From Arthrobacter sp. AQ5-05 (GTDB lineage: Bacteria; Actinomycetota; Actinomycetes; Actinomycetales; Micrococcaceae), in assembly GCF_003287975.1 (NCBI RefSeq), contig NZ_QMKQ01000016.1, forward strand, positions 42,383 through 106,382: a stretch of 64,000 nucleotides of DNA, given 5' to 3'. Position numbers and translations under genes: made by a program. The notes below the pieces were generated by a model. The model did no database searches. It was not told where the DNA came from and was given only the letters and a program-made list of their open reading frames with translations. Numbering within the stretch: the first letter of the stretch is position 1; each line of letters starts with the position of its first letter. This document shows positions 47,004 to 54,784 of this stretch, piece after piece.

Positions 47004-47437
47004 GCCAGGGAAACGCCAGATGCCCGGGCCGCGCCCGGTTCCCAAAGCCTCAGCATTCCGCATGCCCGACAACCGGTGGCCATGACTTGTTTCCGGCACA
47101 GGCGACGAGGGCAGATCAGGGCAATGAGGAAATCCCCGAAATCGCAGTCCTCCGGAGAAGAAGGCATCGGGCCACCTGCGGCCTGAGATGGTGGTTGCAC
47201 CGGTCACAACCAACGGTACAGCTGAAGGACGATGGACCCGGCCGTGCTCCGAATTCGCTGCGGCTCAAAGTCTCCAAGCCGCAGCAGCCCACAGCGGGCC
47301 CAAGTCCTCGTGCGGCCGGAGTGCGAGCAAGGCGCTAAAGTCCACCTCGGCTTGAAGCACTTCCATGATGTCGCAGGCATCCGGACATGTTCCAAGACCA
47401 AGGCCGCAACCTCCTGAAGAATCCCACCGTGGCATTT
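47004..47437. other. Gap before the DUF4389 gene
   Basis: About 430 bp. Open frames exist on both strands but none has a recognisable product. The last part holds a DosR-like palindrome (47438-47451). Confidence 0.35.
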
Positions 47438-47451
47438 GGGACCTTGGCCCC
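47438..47451. promoter_or_regulatory. DosR-box-like palindrome before the DUF4389 gene
   Basis: TT-T-GGGACCTTGGCCCC with GGG-N8-CCC geometry. Of all island copies it is closest to the mycobacterial DosR box (GGGAC-TT-GTCCC-like, with TT outside). It ends 36 bp before the ATG. Confidence 0.5.
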
Positions 47452-47487
47452 TTCTGCCCAAGGCTGCCACCCGGCACGCTGGGACCC

Positions 47488-49047
47488 ATGACACAGGAAC
47501 CAGGAACCCCACCTGCAGGAAATCCGGGGCCTGCGTCCAGGCAGCCGTCGCCCCGGGGCAACGGAACGCTGGGTGCGTTGCTTCTTGCATTCGGAATCCT
47601 CCTTACCCTTGTTGGCGGCGCGGTGCTGACCGGGGGCATCTTCGCCGCCAGCGCCAACCAGTTCCGTGACGGCGAAGGGTTCTTCTCGGTGCCGACGGAG
47701 ACCTTCAGCACCCCGGGCTACGCCTTGACGTCCCCACCCGCGGAGGTGTCAGGCACTGCTCCGGCAGCACGGAGCTTGCCCTTCGACCTTGCAACCCTGC
47801 GATTGGGCGCCAAATCGACCGATTCCGATATCTTCATCGGTATTGCCCCCATGGCCGACATCGACCGCTACCTCGCGGGGGTCAAGCACGCCGAAATAAG
47901 CAGCGTCAGCTACCACCCCTTCGCCGTCCAGTACCTGGATTCCGCCGGCACCCGGACTCCCGCGCCACCGGTGAAACAGCAATTCTGGACGGCGTCGGCC
48001 ACTGGCCCGGGTTTGCAGGAGATCCAGTGGAACCTTGCTCCGGGGCAATGGGGCGTTGTGGTGATGAATGCTGATGGCACGCCCGGCGTCACAACAGATC
48101 TTGCGGTCGGAGTGCGCAGCGATCTACTCGCTCCGATCGCCTCAACCCTGCTCATCGTGGGCGCGGTGCTGCTGGCCATTGGTGTTCCGATGCTCGTCAT
48201 CGGTGCCGTCATCCTGGGGCGCCGCAACCCGGCCGCCAGCAACACGGCGCGTCCGGGGTCCTTCCCTGCGGTACCTTCGCCCGCGACCGCACAAGGGGTC
48301 CAGATGCAGGCGCCAAGCGGGGTCTACCCCGCGCACCTTTACGGCCGGCTTGACGGGAACCCCTCACGGGGGTTGTGGCTGGTGAAGTGGCTACTCGCCA
48401 TCCCGCATTACGTGGTGCTGGCATTCCTCTGGCTCGCATTCGCCGTCACGACATTGATTGCGGGGTTCGCGATTCTCTTCACCGGAAGGTACCCACATGC
48501 GCTGTTTGGCTTCAATGTCGGGGTGTTGCGCTGGACCTGGCGCGTGGGTTTCTATTCGTATTCGGCCCTCGGCACCGACCAGTACCCGCCGTTCACCTTG
48601 GCCAGGGCCGACTACCCGGCCGACTTCGACATCGATTATCCGGAACGGCTCAATCGAGGGCTGGTCCTCGTCAAATGGTGGTTGTTGGCGATTCCGCACT
48701 ACCTGATTCTTGGTGCGATCAGCGCCCCGGTCGCGGGCTGGAATTACGGCCGGAAGCACGGCTGGAATTACGGCTGGGATTACGGCTGGGACACCGAAAC
48801 CGGCCGAAACGGCATTTCACTCATGGCCGCGTTGGTCGTCATTGCCGGCCTCGCATTGCTGTTCACCGCACGGTATCCCGTGGGGCTCTTCAACCTTGTG
48901 GTTGGCATCAACCGGTGGATCTTCCGCGTCATGACCTACGCCGCGCTGTTCCGCGACGAGTACCCGCCGTTCCGGCTCGACCAGGGACCTGACGAACCGG
49001 CCCTTGCCCTGCCCCACCCGCCCGGGGCGGAGAACCCGGCATCTTGA
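47488..49047 (+). CDS. DUF4389 membrane protein with two repeats of the domain
   Basis: A 519-residue protein: Pro-rich cytoplasmic start, one helix, an outer domain of about 150 residues, a second helix, then two consecutive DUF4389 units (each with a LVKWLLAIPHY helix, a TGRYP motif and an FNVGVLRW or LVVGINRW segment). Between the two units lies a Trp/Gly/Tyr repeat, WNYGRKHGWNYGWDYGWD (about 48739-48792). The function of DUF4389 is unknown. The ATG has only a weak ribosome site. A DosR-like palindrome precedes it, and a small membrane gene follows. Confidence 0.82.
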   Translation: MTQEPGTPPAGNPGPASRQPSPRGNGTLGALLLAFGILLTLVGGAVLTGGIFAASANQFRDGEGFFSVPTETFSTPGYALTSPPAEVSGTAPAARSLPFDLATLRLGAKSTDSDIFIGIAPMADIDRYLAGVKHAEISSVSYHPFAVQYLDSAGTRTPAPPVKQQFWTASATGPGLQEIQWNLAPGQWGVVVMNADGTPGVTTDLAVGVRSDLLAPIASTLLIVGAVLLAIGVPMLVIGAVILGRRNPAASNTARPGSFPAVPSPATAQGVQMQAPSGVYPAHLYGRLDGNPSRGLWLVKWLLAIPHYVVLAFLWLAFAVTTLIAGFAILFTGRYPHALFGFNVGVLRWTWRVGFYSYSALGTDQYPPFTLARADYPADFDIDYPERLNRGLVLVKWWLLAIPHYLILGAISAPVAGWNYGRKHGWNYGWDYGWDTETGRNGISLMAALVVIAGLALLFTARYPVGLFNLVVGINRWIFRVMTYAALFRDEYPPFRLDQGPDEPALALPHPPGAENPAS

Positions 49048-49166
49048 GGCCTTTTGCCGGGGCAACCGGGGTCTGCAGCCAGCCCGGGATTGCACCGCCG
49101 GCAGCCGCGGCGAGTGGGCCCCGATATGACCTTCGACCCTATCCCCGTTCGCAATTCGCAAGCACC

Positions 49167-49658
49167 ATGGTGTACATGGCCAGGGACTTGGGGAAACAAC
49201 CGGAATGGGGGCCGAAGGATCGAAATCGCGGTGGAGCCCGAAGGGGCGGTTACCTCGTCGCCGTGCTGGTTAATATCGTGTTGGTCCTGCTTGCCACCGG
49301 TTCGCCGGGCTGGCGGGCGCTGCCCTTCCTCACCGAGGAAACCCAACAGGTCATCGGTTTGGTGGTGGCCGCACTGATCGCCGGTGCGGTGGTGAACTTC
49401 ATCAATTTGGCTCTTGACATCGTCTGGGTCAAGGCCGTGGGAGACATCGTCACCAGTGTCTTCGCGTTGGCCGTGCTGACCCGGCTGTGGAGGCTCTTTC
49501 CATTCGATTTCGGCAGCTCCGGCATCGACTGGGGCCTGGTGACACGTGTGTTGATCGTCGCGGCCATCGCCGGATGTGTCCTCGGTGTGCTCGCGGAAAT
49601 CATTGTCCTCCTGCGCACCGCGGCGACCTCCGCTCCACAGCCTCGGCGCCAAAGATAG
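49167..49658 (+). CDS. Hypothetical four-helix membrane protein
   Basis: About 163 residues with four hydrophobic helices and the loop FPFDFGSSGIDW, which recurs in uncharacterised actinobacterial membrane proteins. The start is uncertain: ATG 49167 or 49176 fit the beginning of homology, whereas a TTG at 49044 overlapping the previous stop would add about 40 unlikely residues. It is probably co-transcribed with the DUF4389 gene upstream and lies 37 bp before the flavodoxin gene. Confidence 0.65.
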   Translation: MVYMARDLGKQPEWGPKDRNRGGARRGGYLVAVLVNIVLVLLATGSPGWRALPFLTEETQQVIGLVVAALIAGAVVNFINLALDIVWVKAVGDIVTSVFALAVLTRLWRLFPFDFGSSGIDWGLVTRVLIVAAIAGCVLGVLAEIIVLLRTAATSAPQPRRQR

Positions 49659-49695
49659 CCCCCCGTCCCCCATCCATCGATCAGGAGACGCAAAG

Positions 49696-50238
49696 ATGCG
49701 CACAATCGTTGTTTACGAGTCCATGTACGGCAACACACGGCAAGTCGCCGAAGCCATTGCGCGGGGCATCGACCCGTCGGGAGGCGTGCGCGCCCTGCCG
49801 GTATCCAAGACCGGAGAGATCAACCCCGGGGAACTCGATCTGCTCGTCGTGGGTGGCCCCACACATGCGCATGGCATGAGCCGGGAATCGACGCGCAACG
49901 CGGCCCGGACTGCGGCAACCGGCCTCGCGGGTGATTTGCCGCTGGATCCGGACGCAACGGGGGAAGGAATCCGGGAATGGCTGGCTTCCTTTTCCGGTGT
50001 GGGAGGCAAGGCCGCGGCCTTTGACACGCGCTTCGACGCGACTGCCCTGCTGACCGGCCGGGCGTCCAAAGGCATATCGAGGTGGTTGCGGAAAGCGGGC
50101 TTCGAATTGGCGGCCGCGCCCGAGAGCTTCCTCGTTGACAAGGCTACCCATCTACTCGCGGGTGAAGAGCAACGGGCGCAGGCGTGGGGCGCGAGCTTGG
50201 GTGTGACACCTCCAGATGCATGGGGAGACAGCGCATGA
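49696..50238 (+). CDS. Flavodoxin-like protein
   Basis: A 180-residue FMN protein. The phosphate-binding loop reads ESMYGNTRQVAEAIA at residues 8-22, followed by VVGGPTHAHGMSRESTR, the typical second FMN loop. Such proteins act as electron carriers or stress-linked flavodoxins. AGGAGACGCAAAG gives a good ribosome site. Its TGA overlaps the ATG of the next, broken gene (ATGA). Confidence 0.9.
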   Translation: MRTIVVYESMYGNTRQVAEAIARGIDPSGGVRALPVSKTGEINPGELDLLVVGGPTHAHGMSRESTRNAARTAATGLAGDLPLDPDATGEGIREWLASFSGVGGKAAAFDTRFDATALLTGRASKGISRWLRKAGFELAAAPESFLVDKATHLLAGEEQRAQAWGASLGVTPPDAWGDSA

Positions 50239-50699
50239 ACGGCGGTGTTGCCCGGACTGCACTCCTGGCGCTTCTGTCTTTTGGCTCATAGTCCGCCCTC
50301 GCGGGTGCCGTCCTGGCCATGGCATTCAATGGGGCCGGCGTGCCCCTGGAATATCTTCAGGGCAGTCCTTTCGGCTCTTTTCCGATTCCCGGGATCATCC
50401 TGGGAGGGATTGTCGGCGGCACCCAGATCATTGCGGCCGCGTCGCTGCTGGCACACCGTCCCGCATCCATGCTGTTGTCCGCCATTGCAGGATTCGGGAT
50501 GCTCATCTGGGTGTTCGTCGAGCTGGCGATCATCTTGGCCTATTCGTTCCTGCAGACGCTCTATTTCGGACTCGGCGTACTCGAACTGGCTCTTGTATTG
50601 GTCCTGCTCGGAATAACACCAAGCTCAAGCTCCCCCTTGCATCGCTTGCTGGCAGAAGCTGGCTGCCATCCCCTGGAGGGTCGGCGAATTGCTCTTTGA
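50235..50699 (+). pseudogene. Small membrane-protein gene with an in-frame stop at codon 19
   Basis: From ATG 50235, overlapping the flavodoxin stop, the frame reads MNGGVARTALLALLSFGS, then TAG at 50289-50291, and continues SALAGAVLAMAFNGAGVPLE and three further helices. The parts before and after the TAG together make one continuous first helix, so a nonsense mutation is the simplest reading. A downstream ATG at 50319 could still give a 126-residue product lacking that helix. The C-terminal 25 residues are polar. Function unknown. Confidence 0.65.
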
Positions 50700-50804
50700 G
50701 TCCTGCACCCTGAAGAGACAATGGAACGACGCTGACAACCCGACCCATGACACGTCAGATGTGAGCGGCCAGGTGCTCCACGGCCCGCAGCACCTGATAC
50801 GTGT
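50700..50804. other. Right end of the island, non-coding
   Basis: About 105 bp between the broken membrane gene and the right 18-bp repeat. No integrase or excision gene is present. Confidence 0.4.
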
Positions 50805-50822
50805 GCAAGCTCGAGGTCTAGC
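50805..50822 (+). repeat. Right 18-bp direct repeat (putative attachment site)
   Basis: GCAAGCTCGAGGTCTAGC, identical to the 3' end of phnE at 5735-5752 and in the same direction. It lies 58 bp before the next chromosomal gene. No phnE remnant surrounds this copy. Confidence 0.65.
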
Positions 50823-50880
50823 CAACGCCGGTGAATTATGATGGAGGAACAGTCAAAACCTCAAAGACGGAGCGTCGTCA

Positions 50881-51741
50881 GTGAATCGTGGCGTTCTTGC
50901 CTCCCTTGTTGCCTCGGCGTTGTTCGCCGCCATCTTCCTGATCTCCGGGTCGCTGAAGAACATCGGGCACACCGAGGTCTACGGCTGGCGGATCGTGCTG
51001 ACCCTGGCGATCATCGCCCCGGTCTACGCGCTGGTCCCCTCCCGCCGCGCCCAGATGCTGACCCTGCTCGGGCGCATCAGGGCCCGACCCTCGCTGCTGT
51101 TCTTCGGGGTCCTCGCCAGCGCCTTGGTGGGCGTCCAGCTCTGGCTGTTCATGTATGCACCCATGAACGGGTACGCCCTGGCGACCTCGCTGGGCTATTT
51201 CCTGCTCCCGCTGGTCATGGTCGTGGTCGGGCGGGCGGCCTTCGCCGAGCGGCTCTCCCAAGGCCAGAAGATCGCGGTGGTGCTGGCGGCTCTCGGGGTG
51301 GCGCACCAGCTGGTCTTCGCCGGAGGGCTGGCCTGGCCCACGTTGCTGATCTGCCTGGGCTACCCCATCTACTTCGCCGCCAGGCGGCGGGCACGCTTCG
51401 AATCCAATGCCGCCTTCACCCTGGAAATCCTGCTGCTTACCCCGTTGGCGCTCTGGTTCATCCTTACCGGGGCGCGCGGGCCGGGGGCCGAACTGCTGCC
51501 GGTGCTCTCCATCGGCGTGCTGGGGGCAGTGGCCATGTTCCTCTATCTGGGCGCCGCCTCGCTGCTGTCCCTGTCGGTCTTCGGGCTGCTGAGCTACGTC
51601 GAACCGGTGCTGTTGCTGGTCGCCGCGGTGCTCATGGGCGAACAGCTCGTTGCCCGGGACGCCTTCACCTACGCACCGATCCTCCTCGCCCTGGTCCTGA
51701 TGGCCGCCGACGGATTTCGCGCCTCGCGTTCCCTGCGCTGA
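50881..51741 (+). CDS. EamA/RarD-type drug/metabolite transporter
   Basis: A 286-residue DMT-family permease with about ten helices in two repeats. Family cues are the first-helix block and GWRIVLTLAIIAPVY typical of RarD, YALATSLGYFLLPLVMVVVG, and the C-terminal SYVEPVLLLVAAVLMGE. Its cargo is unknown. GTG start with a modest ribosome site (ACGGAG). It is the first gene right of the island and is 18 bp before a YihY-type gene on the same strand. Confidence 0.88.
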   Translation: MNRGVLASLVASALFAAIFLISGSLKNIGHTEVYGWRIVLTLAIIAPVYALVPSRRAQMLTLLGRIRARPSLLFFGVLASALVGVQLWLFMYAPMNGYALATSLGYFLLPLVMVVVGRAAFAERLSQGQKIAVVLAALGVAHQLVFAGGLAWPTLLICLGYPIYFAARRRARFESNAAFTLEILLLTPLALWFILTGARGPGAELLPVLSIGVLGAVAMFLYLGAASLLSLSVFGLLSYVEPVLLLVAAVLMGEQLVARDAFTYAPILLALVLMAADGFRASRSLR

Positions 51742-51759
51742 GACGTCCAAGGCCGTAGG

Positions 51760-52920
51760 GTGGGAAAAAGACCAAGCCAAGCCTCCCGAAAGCCGGTGAT
51801 TTCCCCAGTGGAGAAACCACAACACCACGATCTGACGTTACGCCGGGATTCCTGGCTCTATGCCGTGAAACGAACCGTGCGCGAGTTTTCCCGCGACGGG
51901 GCCACCGACCTGGCCGCCGCACTGACCTACTACGCGGTCCTGTCACTGGTGCCCGGGCTGCTGGCCATGCTCTCGCTGCTCTCCCTGGTCAGCGGCGGGG
52001 CCGAGGCCCGGGACTGGATGGTGAAGGCCATCGGCACGGTCAGCACACCCGAGATGGGAACGAGCGCCAAGGAGCTGCTGACGCAACTCGGCGAGCAGAC
52101 CGGGGCCGGATGGACCTTGCTGCTCGGTTTGCTCGGTGCCCTGTGGTCGGCCTCCGCATATGTGGGGGCCTTCGGACGGGCGCTGAACCGCACCTACTCC
52201 ACCGCCGAAGGGCGCCCAATGTGGAAGCTGCGGCCGCAGATGTACCTGCTGACCCTGGTGATCGTGGTCCTGGCGGTGCTCGCCCTGGCCCTGTTGGTGC
52301 TCTCCGGGCCGGTGGCCCGGGGCATCGGGGACGTGCTGGGCCTGGGCGAGGCGACGTTGCTGGCCTGGAACATCGCCAAGTGGCCGGTGCTGGTGTTGAT
52401 CGCCGTGTTCATGGTTGCCCTGCTCTACCACTTCACCCCGAACATCCGGAAGCCAAGGTTCCGCTGGATCAGCGCCGGGTCCCTGGGTGCGCTTCTTGTG
52501 CTGGCCCTGACCACCGCGGGGTTCTTCTTCTACGTGTCGTGGTTCGGCACATACCAAAGCGCCTACGGTGCGCTGGCCGGGGTGATCATCCTGCTGCTGT
52601 GGATCTGGCTGGCGAACATCTCCTTGCTGCTGGGCTCGGAACTGGACGCCGAGCTGGAGCGCGCCCGGGAACTGCGCCAGGGCCTGGCCGTGGAAGACGA
52701 ACTGGCGTTGCCGGCCCGCGACGACACCGGGATCGCCAAGGCGCGCCTGGCCATGCTCGATGACCAGCAGGATGCCCGGGCGCTGCGGATCAGGGCCGGC
52801 GGGGAGGCCCACCCCGACGTGGATCTTCCCGGGCCGCGCATCCCCTGGGGACTGCTGGCCGGGACCCTGGGCGCCGTGGGCGCGTACCTTGCCGGTCGGC
52901 GGCACGGCGCGGGCCGTTGA
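51760..52920 (+). CDS. YihY/BrkB-family membrane protein
   Basis: A 386-residue protein with about six helices. It shows the family start AALTYYAVLSLVPGLLAMLSLL, the RTYSTAEGRPMWKLRP loop, LLYHFTPNIRKPRFRW and GVIILLLWIWLANISLLLGSELDAE. The C-terminus has an extra polar region of about 80 residues and a short final helix. Function is unresolved for the family. GTG start. It converges with the TIGR01777 gene, whose stop is 10 bp away. Confidence 0.88.
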   Translation: MGKRPSQASRKPVISPVEKPQHHDLTLRRDSWLYAVKRTVREFSRDGATDLAAALTYYAVLSLVPGLLAMLSLLSLVSGGAEARDWMVKAIGTVSTPEMGTSAKELLTQLGEQTGAGWTLLLGLLGALWSASAYVGAFGRALNRTYSTAEGRPMWKLRPQMYLLTLVIVVLAVLALALLVLSGPVARGIGDVLGLGEATLLAWNIAKWPVLVLIAVFMVALLYHFTPNIRKPRFRWISAGSLGALLVLALTTAGFFFYVSWFGTYQSAYGALAGVIILLLWIWLANISLLLGSELDAELERARELRQGLAVEDELALPARDDTGIAKARLAMLDDQQDARALRIRAGGEAHPDVDLPGPRIPWGLLAGTLGAVGAYLAGRRHGAGR

Positions 52921-52930
52921 GGACCCCGTC

Positions 52931-54421
52931 TCAGGACCGGCCCAGCACGTGGCGCAGCGCCGATTCCAGGTCCGGCTGCCGGAACCGGTAGCCACTGGCC
53001 TCGATCTTTCCGCTGTCCACCAGCTGGTTGGCAAAGGCCAGCTCGGAGGCGCCCTCACGGCCCAGCAGCAGACGGGGCCCGAAGGCCGGGACCGGGACCC
53101 GGGCCGGGCGGCGCACCACCTTGCCCAGGACCCTGGCGTACTCGCCCCCCTGCACCGGGTTCGGTGCCACGGCATTGACCGGCCCGGACAAGGATTCGGT
53201 CAGCAGCGCGTGCGCGTAGATGCCCACCACGTCATCGAGCCCGATCCAGGACTGCCAGGCGTCCGCGCCCAGGGGCCCGCCCAGGCCCAGGGCGTAGAGC
53301 GGCAGCATTTGCGCCAGGATGCCTCCAGCCGGGGATTGCACCAGCCCGGTGCGCACATTGACCACCCGGATTCCGGCCGCTGCGGCCGGCGCGCAGGCTT
53401 CCTCCCAGTCCGTGCAGACCCCGGCGAGGAAGTCGGTGCCCGGTTTCGCGTCCTCGGCCAGCGGCACGGCCGGGGACGTGCCGTGCGGGTTCGCCCCGTA
53501 GATGCCGATGGCGGAAGCCACGATGAGGCTGCGCGGCCTCCCGTCGCCTGCCAGCGACGCCAGGGCACGGGCAAGCAGCCCGGTGCCCAGCACGCGCGAG
53601 GAGCGGATCGATTCCTTGGTTCCCCGCGTGAACCGGCCGCCAATACTGTGCCCGGCCAGGTTCACCACCGCGTCGACCCCGCGCAAATCCTCCGGGTCCA
53701 ACACACCGTGCTTGGGATCCCAGAAGATCCCCTCCGTCCCGTCGGCGGCGCCCCGGTCGCCGACCAGCCGGATGACGCGGTGCCCTCCCCCGCCGAGCAG
53801 GGCGCAGAGCTGGGTGCCGATCATTCCGGAGGCCCCGGCCACGGCAATCACCAGGGGCCGGGCCTGGTGGCTGGCGTGGAAGGCCAAATCGGCCCGGAGC
53901 ATCCGTTCGCGGTAGCGGAAGACCTGGATCAGCTCGTGCCTGAAGGCCTTCTCGGTGAGCCGGTGCGCCTGCCGCCACGGCAGCCGGTTGAGCACCGGCA
54001 GCTCGTACTCCACCACGTCGCGCATCACCGTGCCGCCGGTTGCCGAGGAGCCGTCGTCGGCAAAGAGATGCTGGTGTTCCCAGCGGGCCAACGGGCCCGA
54101 TTCCATGATGTCGGTGAAGTCGTGCCCGGGATTCAGGGCGATGTGCTTGGCGTGCCACGGGATTTGTGCGCGCACCCAACCGGGAAGTCCCATGGTCCGG
54201 GCCCCGGTTGCGACGGCCGCGGCCAACGAGGTGCCCAGTGTTCCGGGAACCGAAATATCCATGACGGCGCGCGAGCCCACGGCCAGTCCCTTGTCGGGTT
54301 CCTGCCTGATGCTTCCGGTGAAGGGTGCCGCCAGCCGGGGCAGTGCCCCTGGGCGGGCGAACCAGTCGAACACCGTCTGGCGCGGGTAGGGCAGCTGCGT
54401 GGTGTATTCAAAGATTGCCAT
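52931..54421 (-). CDS. SRPBCC domain fused to a TIGR01777-type sugar-epimerase-like domain
   Basis: A 496-residue fusion. Residues 1 to about 170 form a SRPBCC (START-like) domain beginning MAIFEYTTQLPYPRQTVFDWF; the rest is an extended SDR of the TIGR01777 group with AVAGASGMIGTQL, FWDPKHGVLDP, VVNLAGHSIGGRFT, VVASAIGIYG-type and LRTG-like segments. This fusion is common in actinobacteria; its substrate is unknown. ATG 54421 is used; ATG 54433 is too close to the GAGG ribosome site. Confidence 0.87.
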   Translation of the reverse strand: MAIFEYTTQLPYPRQTVFDWFARPGALPRLAAPFTGSIRQEPDKGLAVGSRAVMDISVPGTLGTSLAAAVATGARTMGLPGWVRAQIPWHAKHIALNPGHDFTDIMESGPLARWEHQHLFADDGSSATGGTVMRDVVEYELPVLNRLPWRQAHRLTEKAFRHELIQVFRYRERMLRADLAFHASHQARPLVIAVAGASGMIGTQLCALLGGGGHRVIRLVGDRGAADGTEGIFWDPKHGVLDPEDLRGVDAVVNLAGHSIGGRFTRGTKESIRSSRVLGTGLLARALASLAGDGRPRSLIVASAIGIYGANPHGTSPAVPLAEDAKPGTDFLAGVCTDWEEACAPAAAAGIRVVNVRTGLVQSPAGGILAQMLPLYALGLGGPLGADAWQSWIGLDDVVGIYAHALLTESLSGPVNAVAPNPVQGGEYARVLGKVVRRPARVPVPAFGPRLLLGREGASELAFANQLVDSGKIEASGYRFRQPDLESALRHVLGRS

Positions 54422-54589
54422 GGCCGTGCCCATCCTCTGTGTCGTGTTCCTTGCCCCTTCCACCCACACTAGGCGAAATCCCCCTCTTCGGTCAGGCCCC
54501 GCTCCGCGGCGGGGTTCCGGCGGCATCAAATTGTCGGAGCTGCGTGGTTTGCTGGTGGCATCGATCCATCGTCAATGGAGGTGAGCGAA

Positions 54590-54763
54590 GTGGACATTGG
54601 CATGCCGGCCTATCCAACCCTCATGGAGCTGCGCACCGCCGGGTGGACGCTGGAACAAATAGCGAGCACCTACGGGGTCGAGGAACCGGCGATCCAGGCC
54701 GTGCTCACCTGGCACTTCCTCCACGGGGCCCCGGCCGGCCGGAAACCGCCCGCCGGGACTTAG
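54590..54763 (+). CDS. Small helix-turn-helix-like protein
   Basis: 57 residues. The core TLMELRTAGWTLEQIASTYGVEEPAIQAVL follows the pattern of a helix-turn-helix (helix, tight turn, recognition helix), similar to resolvase/sigma-type tri-helical folds. The perfect ribosome site GGAGGTGA ends five bases before GTG 54590, which is why I prefer it to ATG 54575. It lies alone between two genes of the opposite strand. A DNA-binding role is only suggested. Confidence 0.6.
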   Translation: MDIGMPAYPTLMELRTAGWTLEQIASTYGVEEPAIQAVLTWHFLHGAPAGRKPPAGT

Positions 54764-54784
54764 CGAGGCTTCCGGGCACCGGAA

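Noticed and set aside
49044..49166. TTG at 49044 overlapping the DUF4389 stop as start of the next membrane gene
   Set aside because: The added 41 residues are Pro/Ala-rich and unlike the homologous proteins; the later ATG is more plausible, though coupling cannot be excluded.
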